In this document: positions 1-6,333 of the stretch, piece after piece | How the letters are laid out: every line of letters starts with the position of its first letter | Numbering within the stretch: position 1 is the first letter of the stretch | NCBI GenBank assembly: GCA_002367305.1 | Contig: DFBG01000169.1 | Span: forward strand, 1 to 10,058 | Direction of reading: 5' to 3' | Length of the DNA: 10,058 nt | Source of the DNA: Actinobacteria bacterium UBA3086 | GTDB taxonomy: Bacteria; Actinomycetota; Coriobacteriia; Anaerosomatales; UBA3086 | Position numbers and translations under genes: made by a program | Notes under the pieces: model-generated | What the model saw: the letters and a program-made list of their open reading frames with translations, nothing else | Database searches by the model: none | Told to the model about the DNA's origin: nothing

Positions 1-603
1 ACGCAGAACGACAAGAAGAGCGACTCCGCCAGGGTCGGGGAGATGGTGTCGGCCGCGATCGATTCAGGTGCCGATGTGGTCGTGGCACCCGTTGGTGCCG
101 AGGGTGACCACAGGGGAGCTCCGGGAGCGATGATGCTCGGAGGTTCTCCGGTGGCCAGGTCTCTGTGGCGAGACGTCAGTGCGTTCGGCGACACCGCTCA
201 GCTGTTGGGAGATACGTGTTTCGACCCCGACGTCATGCGGACGCTTTCCAAAGAGCCGCCTGATGCGTTGATATTGCATCCCGGTTCCGAGTCCGACCTG
301 CAGGCTGAGGCTCTCCTCGAGTACGCGATCGGGCTCAGCTTGTCCGTGTCGTCGCTCGTGATCGTGAGTGAGTGTGTCCCGGAGATCGGTTCCGGGGTGG
401 GCTGGAGTGCCATCGTATCCCTCGGTGAGATTCTTGCCGAGGGGGAATCGGCCACCGATACGCTTTTCGCTGAGGTCGACGTGCCTGTGGCGGCTCCTGA
501 TCCTCGCGAGGAGCTTCCGACTCCGGCGGCGATTCTCTCCAATCGACTCTCCGTGCATCGGGGCGACCGTCCTGATGTCGGCTATCTGGCCGAGCTCAGC
601 TGA
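1..603 (+). CDS. Unrecognised protein, 3' part of gene (C-terminal 200 residues)
   Basis: The reading frame is open from base 1 to a TGA at 601-603, so the gene very probably begins upstream of the window. The first in-window ATG (43) has a GGGGAG directly abutting it with no spacing, so it is a poor start. I do not recognise the family. The visible part is acidic and Ala/Val/Gly-rich. It starts with a beta-alpha-like segment (SGADVVVAPVGAEGD) and has a second hydrophobic strand-like segment (PDALILHPGSESDLQAEA) followed by a helix-like stretch rich in Leu/Ser and ending in VIVSECVPEIGSG, which suggests an alternating alpha/beta fold. No signal peptide, membrane helix or clear catalytic motif is visible. 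The last 45 residues are Pro/Asp/Glu-rich and may be loose. It is separated from mdh by 143 bases that contain a promoter, so it is probably a different transcription unit. No function is claimed. Confidence 0.75.
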   Translation, partial: TQNDKKSDSARVGEMVSAAIDSGADVVVAPVGAEGDHRGAPGAMMLGGSPVARSLWRDVSAFGDTAQLLGDTCFDPDVMRTLSKEPPDALILHPGSESDLQAEALLEYAIGLSLSVSSLVIVSECVPEIGSGVGWSAIVSLGEILAEGESATDTLFAEVDVPVAAPDPREELPTPAAILSNRLSVHRGDRPDVGYLAELS

Positions 604-623
604 GCGTGGCCCACGCATGAGTG

Positions 624-636
624 TGTCGTGACGACA
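624..636. promoter_or_regulatory. 13-bp perfect palindrome, candidate operator of the mdh promoter
   Basis: TGTCGT-G-ACGACA is a perfect inverted repeat with a one-base centre. It lies immediately upstream of the extended -10 (637-645), in the place where the -35/-10 spacer would be. A wider, imperfect symmetry is given by GCATG (615-619) and CATGC (635-639). The position fits a regulator-binding site acting on the promoter of the mdh-fum operon. No regulator can be named from the sequence. It has no U-tract and too small a loop to be a terminator of the preceding gene. Confidence 0.4.
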
Positions 637-645
637 TGCTAGAAT
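637..645 (+). promoter_or_regulatory. Extended -10 promoter of the mdh operon
   Basis: TGC-TAGAAT: a TGn extension followed by a hexamer matching 5 of 6 bases of TATAAT. No good -35 box lies 15-18 bases upstream, as expected for an extended -10 promoter or one needing an activator. The start of transcription would fall near 652, giving a 5' leader of about 95 bases before the mdh start codon. The same TAGAA core recurs in front of the tRNA gene and of nuoA in this window, which supports the call. Confidence 0.5.
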
Positions 646-660
646 CTGCACTGAAAACGA

Positions 661-710
661 GACGGCCCGTTCGCGGGTCGTCGTACGTGTCGGGGGAGTT
701 CCCAACGGGC
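661..710 (+). promoter_or_regulatory. Structured mdh leader with two mutually exclusive hairpins
   Basis: GACGGCCCG (661-669) can pair with CGGGTCGTC (674-682) around a TTCG loop, giving a 9-bp stem with one G-U pair. The same region, GCCCGTT (665-671), is also perfectly complementary to AACGGGC (704-710), giving a 7-bp alternative stem that cannot coexist with the first. Neither is followed by a T-run, so neither is an intrinsic terminator. The element would lie in the 5' UTR, ending about 25 bases before the ribosome binding site. No known riboswitch class is recognised. Confidence 0.35.
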
Positions 711-746
711 GGTCATCGCCACTGATTCGATGCGAAAGAGGAGCAG

Positions 747-1685
747 ATGTCGTATCCCAAGGTCACTGTAGTGGGCGCAGGACAGGTTGGTGCCACTGCG
801 GCATTCCTGCTGCTTGAAAAGAGTCTTGCAGACGTCGTATTGATCGATGTCGCAGAAGGCCTGCCTCAGGGCAAGGCGCTCGACATGATGCACAGTCGCT
901 CGGTGGAGCATTTCGGCCCTCGTGTGACGGGCACTAACGACTACGCCGATACCGCCGGCTCAGATGTGATCGTCGTGACCGCTGGTCTGGCTCGCAAGCC
1001 GGGTATGACACGCGATGATCTGTTGGCGGCCAATGGGCGGATCGTCCGGTCGGTCATCGAGCAGGCGGCGGCCGCCTCGCCCGATGCGATCATCCTCTGC
1101 GTGACCAACCCTCTCGACATCATGGTCGATCTCGCCTGGAAGGTCTCAGGGCTGCCTGCGCAGCGTGTTTTCGGCATGGGCGGTGTGCTGGATTCGGCAC
1201 GCTTCGCATACTTCATCGCCGCAGAGACAGGCGTGGACATCTCCAAGATCGACGCTCTTGCGTGCGGTGCTCATGGCGACGCCATGGTGCCCATGCCCCG
1301 TCATTCTTTCGTCGACGGTACGCGTCTCACGGATCTCCTGTCGGCTGACTCCGTTACAGAACTCTGCCGACGGACCATCTTCGGTGGCGCGGAGGTCGTC
1401 TCGCTGCTCAAGACGGGTAGCGCGTTCTATGCGCCCGCCGCATCGGTCGTGCGCATGGTTAAGGCGATCCTGACCGACTCCGGCGATGTGGTTCCCAGTT
1501 GCGTTCGGCTCGAGGGAGCGTACGGAATCGACGGCGTTCACATGTCGGTACCGGCCCGCCTCGGTCGTGCCGGCGTTCTTGAGGTTCCCGAACTGGATGT
1601 CGATGATGCGGAGCGGGTTGCGCTTCAGGAGTCGGCACGCACGATTCGGACGGCGATCGAGACACTTGAGGGCAAAGACGCGTGA
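747..1685 (+). CDS. mdh: Malate dehydrogenase, NAD-dependent (LDH-like type)
   Basis: This 312-residue cytoplasmic enzyme interconverts malate and oxaloacetate with NAD(H). The dinucleotide-binding GAGQVG is at residues 10-15, and Asp34 at the end of the second strand favours NAD over NADP. The substrate loop ARKPGMTRDDLL carries Arg83 and Arg89. Arg83 is at the position that is Gln in lactate dehydrogenases and Arg in malate dehydrogenases, so malate is the likely substrate. Asn121 (VTNPLD), the Asp149/Arg152 pair (LDSAR) and the catalytic His176 (GAHGDAMVP) are all present. The length is normal for the family. The ATG start is preceded by AAAGAGGAG at 735-743. The gene heads the operon and its stop overlaps the fumarase alpha start by 4 bases (GTGA). 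With the fumarase it forms the oxaloacetate-malate-fumarate branch. Confidence 0.96.
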   Translation: MSYPKVTVVGAGQVGATAAFLLLEKSLADVVLIDVAEGLPQGKALDMMHSRSVEHFGPRVTGTNDYADTAGSDVIVVTAGLARKPGMTRDDLLAANGRIVRSVIEQAAAASPDAIILCVTNPLDIMVDLAWKVSGLPAQRVFGMGGVLDSARFAYFIAAETGVDISKIDALACGAHGDAMVPMPRHSFVDGTRLTDLLSADSVTELCRRTIFGGAEVVSLLKTGSAFYAPAASVVRMVKAILTDSGDVVPSCVRLEGAYGIDGVHMSVPARLGRAGVLEVPELDVDDAERVALQESARTIRTAIETLEGKDA

Positions 1686-2524
1686 TCACGTCGGCCGACA
1701 TCGCACGTGCGGTGACAGCAGCCGTAGGGGAGGCTGCAGTCACACTGCGGCCGGATGCGTATGCCGCCATGCGGAAGGCGCTCTCAACCGAGCGTTCTGA
1801 GCGTGGCCGACGCGTTCTGGAGCAGCTTCTGGCGAACGCGGACATCGCGATGGCTGATTCGGTGCCGCTCTGTCAGGACACGGGCACCGTGTGGGCCTGG
1901 GTCGAGCTCGGTGAGAACGAGAGCTTGACCGGCGACGTGCAGTCAGCCGTGGACCGTGCGGTGGAGGAATCCTATGCGCGCCACAAACTGCGTATGAGCG
2001 TGGCTCGCGATGCCCTTTTCGATCGCTCCAACACAGGAACCAACACTCCGGCGTTCGTGGAGGTCACTTCGCGGACCGGTGCAGGCGCCACAGTGCACGT
2101 CATGCTCAAAGGCGGCGGTTCGGACAACTCGTCGGCCCTGGCCATGCTCGAGCCCGGTGATGGTATGGCCGGTGTCGAGCGGTTCGTTCTTGAAACGGTG
2201 CAGGCCAAGGCCACGGGTGCGTGTCCTCCTGTCGTCGTCGGTGTGGGTGTGGGCGGCAGCTTCGACAAGGTCGCCGGACTCGCCAAGAAGGCTTTGCTGG
2301 GATCCCTTGATGAGGTTTCGGCCGATCCCGAGATAGCAGCTCTTGAACAAAGGCTCTTGGCTCAGGTGAACGCCACGGGAATCGGTCCCGCCGGTCTGGG
2401 AGGGGATACCACTGCACTTGCCGTGAAGGTCAAGACTGCGCCGTGTCATATCGCCGCATTGCCCGTGGCGGTCAACATGGGATGTAGCGCGGTGCGTACG
2501 GCTACCGTAGAGGTGACCGGGTGA
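1682..2524 (+). CDS. fumA: Fumarate hydratase class I, alpha subunit (Fe-S)
   Basis: This is the 280-residue catalytic subunit of a two-subunit class I fumarase (fumarate + water <-> malate), or less likely of an L-tartrate dehydratase. The three cysteines expected to hold the [4Fe-4S] cluster are Cys64 (PLCQDTG), Cys181 (GACPPVVVGVGVGG) and Cys268 (NMGCSA). The KGGGSDN motif at 143-149 and SNTGTNTPA at 116-124 are family signatures. Such enzymes are oxygen-sensitive, fitting an anaerobic or microaerobic life. The start is GTG, overlapping the mdh stop by 4 bases, with GAGGG at 1668-1672 as ribosome binding site. The beta subunit gene is not adjacent: an MFS transporter gene lies between them. 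The neighbouring mdh makes fumarase more likely than tartrate dehydratase. Class I fumarase subunits are named variously; fumA here means the alpha (N-terminal) half. Confidence 0.93.
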   Translation: MITSADIARAVTAAVGEAAVTLRPDAYAAMRKALSTERSERGRRVLEQLLANADIAMADSVPLCQDTGTVWAWVELGENESLTGDVQSAVDRAVEESYARHKLRMSVARDALFDRSNTGTNTPAFVEVTSRTGAGATVHVMLKGGGSDNSSALAMLEPGDGMAGVERFVLETVQAKATGACPPVVVGVGVGGSFDKVAGLAKKALLGSLDEVSADPEIAALEQRLLAQVNATGIGPAGLGGDTTALAVKVKTAPCHIAALPVAVNMGCSAVRTATVEVTG

Positions 2525-3957
2525 GTGCCGAGACCGGAGTGACCATAACTGCGCCGGGTGCATTCCGTCGTCTGCTGAGCAATCGACAGTTCCGCCTGCT
2601 CTGGTTCAGCCAATTCGTGTCCGGCGTGGGCGATTGGCTGGTCATCGGCTTCCTGATGCCGCTCGTCACCACGCTCTCCGGCGGATCATCATTCGCGGTT
2701 GCCGGCATCATGATCGCCAAGATCATCCCTGCGCTGGTGTTCTCGTCGGTTACGGGCGCGCTGGTCGATCGATTCGACCGACGCAGGCTCATGATGGTGT
2801 GCGACGCGACACGCGCGCTGCTGACTTTCGGACTCCTGGTCACCAATAGTCTCGCCGTCATCTATCTCACGGTCATGATCATGGAGATCGCCTCGTTGTT
2901 CTTCGTGCCGGCCAAGAACGCGCTCATCCCTCTTCTGGTCGACGATGATGATCTCACTGCAGCGAACTCGCTGTCGTACACGACTCAGCAGGCCAGCATG
3001 GTGATCGGTCTGACTGCATCAGGTGCGATTCTCGCTGCGTTCGAGGCTATCGTGCGATTCGGTTTGGGAGTCGACATCCCCATCATGAGCACGTTGCTCA
3101 ACCTGCTTCGTCCGGCGTTGCTCGGACCGCGGACAGGTGTGTTCTTCAATAGCCTCACCTTCATCGCTTCTGGCGTGGCGATCCTGCTCATGCGACTCAA
3201 GGTCCATGCACCTCGTGGAGAGGGCGGCATTCAGCTTGAGATGTTGGGCAAGGATGTCGTGGAGTCATTCCGCTTCCTGCGGGATCACAATGAGCTTCGC
3301 GGTCTCCTCGTCACGATCGGCGGTGCGATCTTGGGCGGCGGAGCGATCATTCCGGTCGGCCTGGTGTACGTGCAGCAGTCAGTCACACGAGGCGCCAGCG
3401 TCGATGAGTACATAGAGCGGTTGCTTGGACCGTTGGTCGCGGCACCGCAGACCTTCACCCTGGTCTTTCTGGCGCTCGGCATGGTTGCCGGGGCATTGCT
3501 CGTTCCTCGGCTGGCGAACTATCTCAAACTCCAAGCGCTCTTCTTGGGAGGCGTGGCCGGCTTTGGGCTGGCCATGATCGGTTTCGCCATTTCGGAGAGC
3601 TTTGCGGTACTCGGCTTCTTCACTGCCATGGCGGGCCTTTGTCTTGCAGCGGTGACGGTTGCGGGTAATACCTATGTTGCACAGACGGTGGCCGATGAGA
3701 TCCGCGGTCGGGTGTTCACGGCGCTCGAATCCGTCATACGAGTCTCATTGCTGCTTTCGATGATCGTCGTGGCCCCTCTGGGGGACATGGTCGCCGGTGT
3801 CGTCCTCGCGGTGGTCAGTCTTCGTGGTGGCGATATGGCCGGGGCCGCACTCACCGGCCCGCGGATCACGCTCATACTGGCCGCCTTGGTCGTGCTCAGT
3901 GCGGCATTCTATGCACTCAGGCGCCTGAACTGGCGTACTGAAGTAGTGGAGTCGTGA
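2521..3957 (+). CDS. MFS transporter of the MFS_3 / EntS-MefA-like type
   Basis: A 478-residue polytopic membrane protein with about ten to twelve hydrophobic segments. The MFS motif A is clear between the second and third helices: G79, D83, R84 and R87-R89 in GALVDRFDRRR. The N-terminal LLSNRQFRLLWFSQFVSGVGDWL (Phe, Trp, Gly-Asp-Trp) and the DLTAANSL segment are typical of the MFS_3 group, whose known members export siderophores or macrolides. The substrate here is unknown. It is longer than the usual 400-420 residues, mainly through extra stretches near residues 175-205 (VDIPIMSTLLNLLRP), 293-315 and 425-445. The GTG start overlaps the fumarase alpha stop by 4 bases, with AGAGGTG at 2509-2515 upstream. 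It sits between the two fumarase subunit genes and is translationally coupled to the upstream one. A role in moving a C4 acid is possible from context only. Confidence 0.88.
   Translation: MSAETGVTITAPGAFRRLLSNRQFRLLWFSQFVSGVGDWLVIGFLMPLVTTLSGGSSFAVAGIMIAKIIPALVFSSVTGALVDRFDRRRLMMVCDATRALLTFGLLVTNSLAVIYLTVMIMEIASLFFVPAKNALIPLLVDDDDLTAANSLSYTTQQASMVIGLTASGAILAAFEAIVRFGLGVDIPIMSTLLNLLRPALLGPRTGVFFNSLTFIASGVAILLMRLKVHAPRGEGGIQLEMLGKDVVESFRFLRDHNELRGLLVTIGGAILGGGAIIPVGLVYVQQSVTRGASVDEYIERLLGPLVAAPQTFTLVFLALGMVAGALLVPRLANYLKLQALFLGGVAGFGLAMIGFAISESFAVLGFFTAMAGLCLAAVTVAGNTYVAQTVADEIRGRVFTALESVIRVSLLLSMIVVAPLGDMVAGVVLAVVSLRGGDMAGAALTGPRITLILAALVVLSAAFYALRRLNWRTEVVES
3948..3951 (+). promoter_or_regulatory. 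Ribosome binding site deciding the fumarase beta start
   Basis: GGAG lies 2 bases before a GTG at 3954, which overlaps the previous stop codon, and 8 bases before an in-frame ATG at 3960. The spacing favours the ATG at 3960. The GTG at 3954 cannot be excluded, because 4-base GTGA overlaps are the habit elsewhere in this operon. Confidence 0.45.
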
Positions 3958-3959
3958 CG

Positions 3960-4556
3960 ATGGTTACCGAGAACATGGTGGGGTCGAGTCCGAGGCGCGT
4001 GAGTCTGCCGCTTTCATCTCAAGATGCATCATCGTTGCGTGTGGGCGATGAAGTGCTTCTGACAGGTCCGGTATTCACCGCCCGTGATGCCACGCATGCC
4101 CGTTTGGTCGCCGAACTCGACACACTTGGGGTGCTGCCGTACGGACTTGAGGGCCACGTGCTCTTCTATGCTGGACCGACCCCTGCCGCCGCCGGTCGAC
4201 CGGTGGGCTCGGTGGGTCCCACCACTGCTAAACGAATGGACTCCTTCACGCCCGCGTTGCTCGCGGCTGGTGTGCGCGGCATGATAGGCAAAGGTGTCCG
4301 ATCCCAAGCGGTTCGAGAGGCATGCGCTCTGCAGGGCGCCGTATACTTCGCTGCAGTCGGAGGATCCGCGGCACTGCTGGCCACCAGAGTCGTTTCATCG
4401 CAGACCATCGCGTACGCGGAGCTGGGTACCGAGGCCCTCGTACGCATGGAGCTCCAGGATTTCCCCGTGTTCGTTGCCATCGATGCGATGGGTAACGATC
4501 TCTATGCATCCGCCGCAGATGAGTGGCGTTCACGCTCAGCCGAGGAGAGCTCATGA
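3960..4556 (+). CDS. fumB: Fumarate hydratase class I, beta subunit
   Basis: This 198-residue partner subunit of class I fumarase corresponds to the C-terminal domain of single-chain enzymes and completes the active site with the alpha subunit. Family signatures visible are GPVFTARDATHARL (36-49), with the Arg-Asp-x-x-His cluster, GPTTAKRMDSFTP (86-98), and a following GMIGKG segment. The length is normal for the split form. The start was set at ATG 3960 because GGAG at 3948-3951 is 8 bases away; a GTG at 3954 would add two residues. The gene ends in an ATGA overlap with tmk. Its separation from the alpha gene by an MFS transporter gene is unusual. As with the alpha subunit, tartrate dehydratase is the alternative, judged less likely because of mdh. 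The symbol fumB here denotes the beta half, not the E. coli isozyme. Confidence 0.92.
   Translation: MVTENMVGSSPRRVSLPLSSQDASSLRVGDEVLLTGPVFTARDATHARLVAELDTLGVLPYGLEGHVLFYAGPTPAAAGRPVGSVGPTTAKRMDSFTPALLAAGVRGMIGKGVRSQAVREACALQGAVYFAAVGGSAALLATRVVSSQTIAYAELGTEALVRMELQDFPVFVAIDAMGNDLYASAADEWRSRSAEESS
4542..4547 (+). promoter_or_regulatory. Ribosome binding site deciding the tmk start
   Basis: GAGGAG lies 5 bases before the ATG at 4553, which overlaps the fumarase beta stop as ATGA. A longer in-frame start at 4523 has no such site and would overlap the upstream gene by 34 bases, so 4553 is chosen. Confidence 0.7.
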
Positions 4557-5203
4557 TCGAGGGCGGCTTGCTCATAACATTCGAGGGTGGCGAGGGCTGC
4601 GGCAAGTCGACGCAGATCGCCAGACTCGCAGCATACTTGCGTCGTGTGGGGCTGGATGTGCGCGAGGTTCGCGAGCCGGGCGGAACGCTCGTGGGTGAGG
4701 CTGTGCGTCAAGTGCTGCTCGATCCCCAGCACAGTTCGCTTGACTCGGTGGCGGAGCTTCTTCTCTACGAGGCCTCACGTGCACAGAACGTTGCAGAGGT
4801 CGTGAGGCCGAGCATGCAGTCGGGCCAGATCGTGCTGCTCGATCGCTTCTATGACTCCTCCACGGCATATCAGGGTTTCGGTCGCGACATCGGCCGAGAC
4901 AAGGTCGAGGCCATGAATCATATCGCTACAGGCGGACTCGTCCCTGACCTCACCCTGCTACTCGACATTGATCCTGTCGAGGGCTTGCGTCGGGCCACGG
5001 GAGGCGGTGCGGACAGACTTGAGCAGGAGAGTGCCGCGTTCCACGCTTGTGTTCGAGAGGGATTTCTCACACTCGCTGCCGATGAGCCCGATCGCTTCGC
5101 GGTCATCGACGCCAGTGGCACTCCCAAGGCGATCGAGGAGTCCGTGCTGAGTGAAGTTCGTACGCGGCTACCGCGTCTCGCTGCTCTGTTGGGGGAGAAG
5201 TAG
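4553..5203 (+). CDS. tmk: Thymidylate kinase (dTMP kinase)
   Basis: This 216-residue cytoplasmic enzyme phosphorylates dTMP to dTDP with ATP, a step common to the de novo and salvage routes to dTTP. The P-loop is FEGGEGCGKST (residues 10-20). REPGGT at 40-45 contacts the dTMP phosphate. DRFYDSSTAYQG at 97-108 is the family's Asp-Arg-Phe/Tyr region, with the usual Ser-Ser-x-Ala-Tyr-Gln. A LID-like segment RRATGGGADRLEQE lies near residue 150. The length is normal. The start is the ATG in the ATGA overlap with the fumarase beta gene. It is followed after 2 bases by holB, an arrangement known in many bacteria. The link to replication upstream of holB is conserved; the link to mdh and fumarase in front of it is less usual. 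Confidence 0.95.
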   Translation: MIEGGLLITFEGGEGCGKSTQIARLAAYLRRVGLDVREVREPGGTLVGEAVRQVLLDPQHSSLDSVAELLLYEASRAQNVAEVVRPSMQSGQIVLLDRFYDSSTAYQGFGRDIGRDKVEAMNHIATGGLVPDLTLLLDIDPVEGLRRATGGGADRLEQESAAFHACVREGFLTLAADEPDRFAVIDASGTPKAIEESVLSEVRTRLPRLAALLGEK

Positions 5204-5205
5204 AC

Positions 5206-6333
5206 ATGCACCGAGCCTGCGTGTTCGACGACCTCATCGGTCAGCAGCGTGTCGCCGATTTCCTGGGAAAGGCTGCGGGTGACGGCACGATCAGCCATGC
5301 GTATCTCTTTGCAGGACCGCCTGGGGCCGGCAAGAAGACGGCCGCCAAGTCGTTCGCTTGTGCCTTGCTCTGCGATGACGGGGGATGCGGCGCGTGCGCA
5401 GCGTGCTACAAGATCAAGCGGGGGCTGCATCCCGATGTGCACATGGTCACGCCAGAGGGCGCGGCATCGTACATGGTCTCGCAGATCAGGGAGCTGATCC
5501 ACGATGTCCATCTCAAGCCGGTGGACGGGAGTCGCAAGATATACATCGTCGAAGCGGCCGATGCGTTCAACGATGGGTCGGCCAATGCGTTCCTCAAGAC
5601 CTTAGAGGAGCCTCCCGATGACGTGACGATCATCCTGCTCACGCACTCATTCGACGCGGTGATACCCACGGTGGCGTCGCGCTGTCAGATCGTGAGGTTT
5701 AAAAGGATCCCGCCATCGATGGCCGAGGGTATCATCGTCGAGCGTACAGGGGTGGACTCCGCGCAGGCGCGTGCGGCTCTGGCTGCCGCCGGGGGAGTGA
5801 TCGCTCGCGCCAAGGAGCTCCTGGACTCGCCCATGCGGCGTGAGGCTCGTGACAAGGTGCTCGCGACTCTCAAAGACTTGGCCACCATGGATGGGCACGA
5901 TGTGCTCGTCGCCGCACGTGATCTTCTTGCTGCGGTCAAGGCTCCCCTCGAGGAGATCAAGGCGTTACAGGCCGAGGAGATCCGTGAGCGTGAGGAGTTT
6001 CTCGGTTCGTCGGTGGGTAAGGCGGTCATCGATCGCCACAAACGTGAGCTCACTGCGCGTGAACGCGAGGGAATCGCAGAGATATTCGCCGTTACCGAGA
6101 GTTGGCTGCGCGATTGCTTGGTCATGTCCCAGGGACTCGACGATTTGGTGTCCAATCTGGACGTCCGAGACGCAATGGAAGAGGTCGCGGTCGTCATTAC
6201 TCCGAACGCGGCGACCAAGGCACTTGCGTCAGTCAAGGAGACACGAAGGCGTGTCTCGTATAATGTGAACCCTCAGCTGGCCATGGAAGCCATGCTGTTC
6301 GATATACGGGAGGTACTCATATGCCCACGGTAG
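5206..6333 (+). CDS. holB: DNA polymerase III subunit delta' (clamp loader)
   Basis: This 375-residue AAA+ protein of the clamp loader helps place the sliding clamp on primed DNA. FDDLIGQ (7-13) and HAYLFAGPPGAGKKT (31-45) hold an intact-looking Walker A, which many delta' subunits lack. A zinc-binding group follows at Cys56 (or Cys52), Cys61, Cys64 and Cys67. The Walker B position reads IYIVEAAD (112-119), where the usual Asp-Glu pair is altered. LKTLEEPP (130-137) and the SRC sensor motif (158-160) are typical of delta' and gamma/tau. It is too short for DnaX (gamma/tau), and tmk upstream plus RicT/PSP1 downstream is the known holB neighbourhood. The C-terminal third is helical and charged, as in clamp-loader collar domains. 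GGGGGAG at 5191-5197 precedes the ATG. Its end overlaps the next gene by 13 bases. Confidence 0.93.
   Translation: MHRACVFDDLIGQQRVADFLGKAAGDGTISHAYLFAGPPGAGKKTAAKSFACALLCDDGGCGACAACYKIKRGLHPDVHMVTPEGAASYMVSQIRELIHDVHLKPVDGSRKIYIVEAADAFNDGSANAFLKTLEEPPDDVTIILLTHSFDAVIPTVASRCQIVRFKRIPPSMAEGIIVERTGVDSAQARAALAAAGGVIARAKELLDSPMRREARDKVLATLKDLATMDGHDVLVAARDLLAAVKAPLEEIKALQAEEIREREEFLGSSVGKAVIDRHKRELTAREREGIAEIFAVTESWLRDCLVMSQGLDDLVSNLDVRDAMEEVAVVITPNAATKALASVKETRRRVSYNVNPQLAMEAMLFDIREVLICPR

Noticed and set aside
661..682. Strong TTCG hairpin as a terminator of the first gene
   Set aside because: No T-run follows, and it lies downstream of the likely mdh -10 box, so it belongs to the mdh leader instead.
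64..705. 213-residue open frame on the minus strand opposite the first gene and the mdh control region
   Set aside because: It runs antisense to the partial plus-strand gene and crosses the promoter region. Its Arg/His-rich composition is typical of a shadow frame in high-GC DNA.
1943..2563. 206-residue minus-strand frame inside the fumarase alpha gene
   Set aside because: The plus strand encodes a clear family protein with all cluster cysteines. The antisense product is His/Arg-rich with no recognisable motif.
5685..6236. 183-residue minus-strand frame inside holB
   Set aside because: Its Ser/Arg/Ala composition is typical of antisense frames, and it overlaps a well supported holB.
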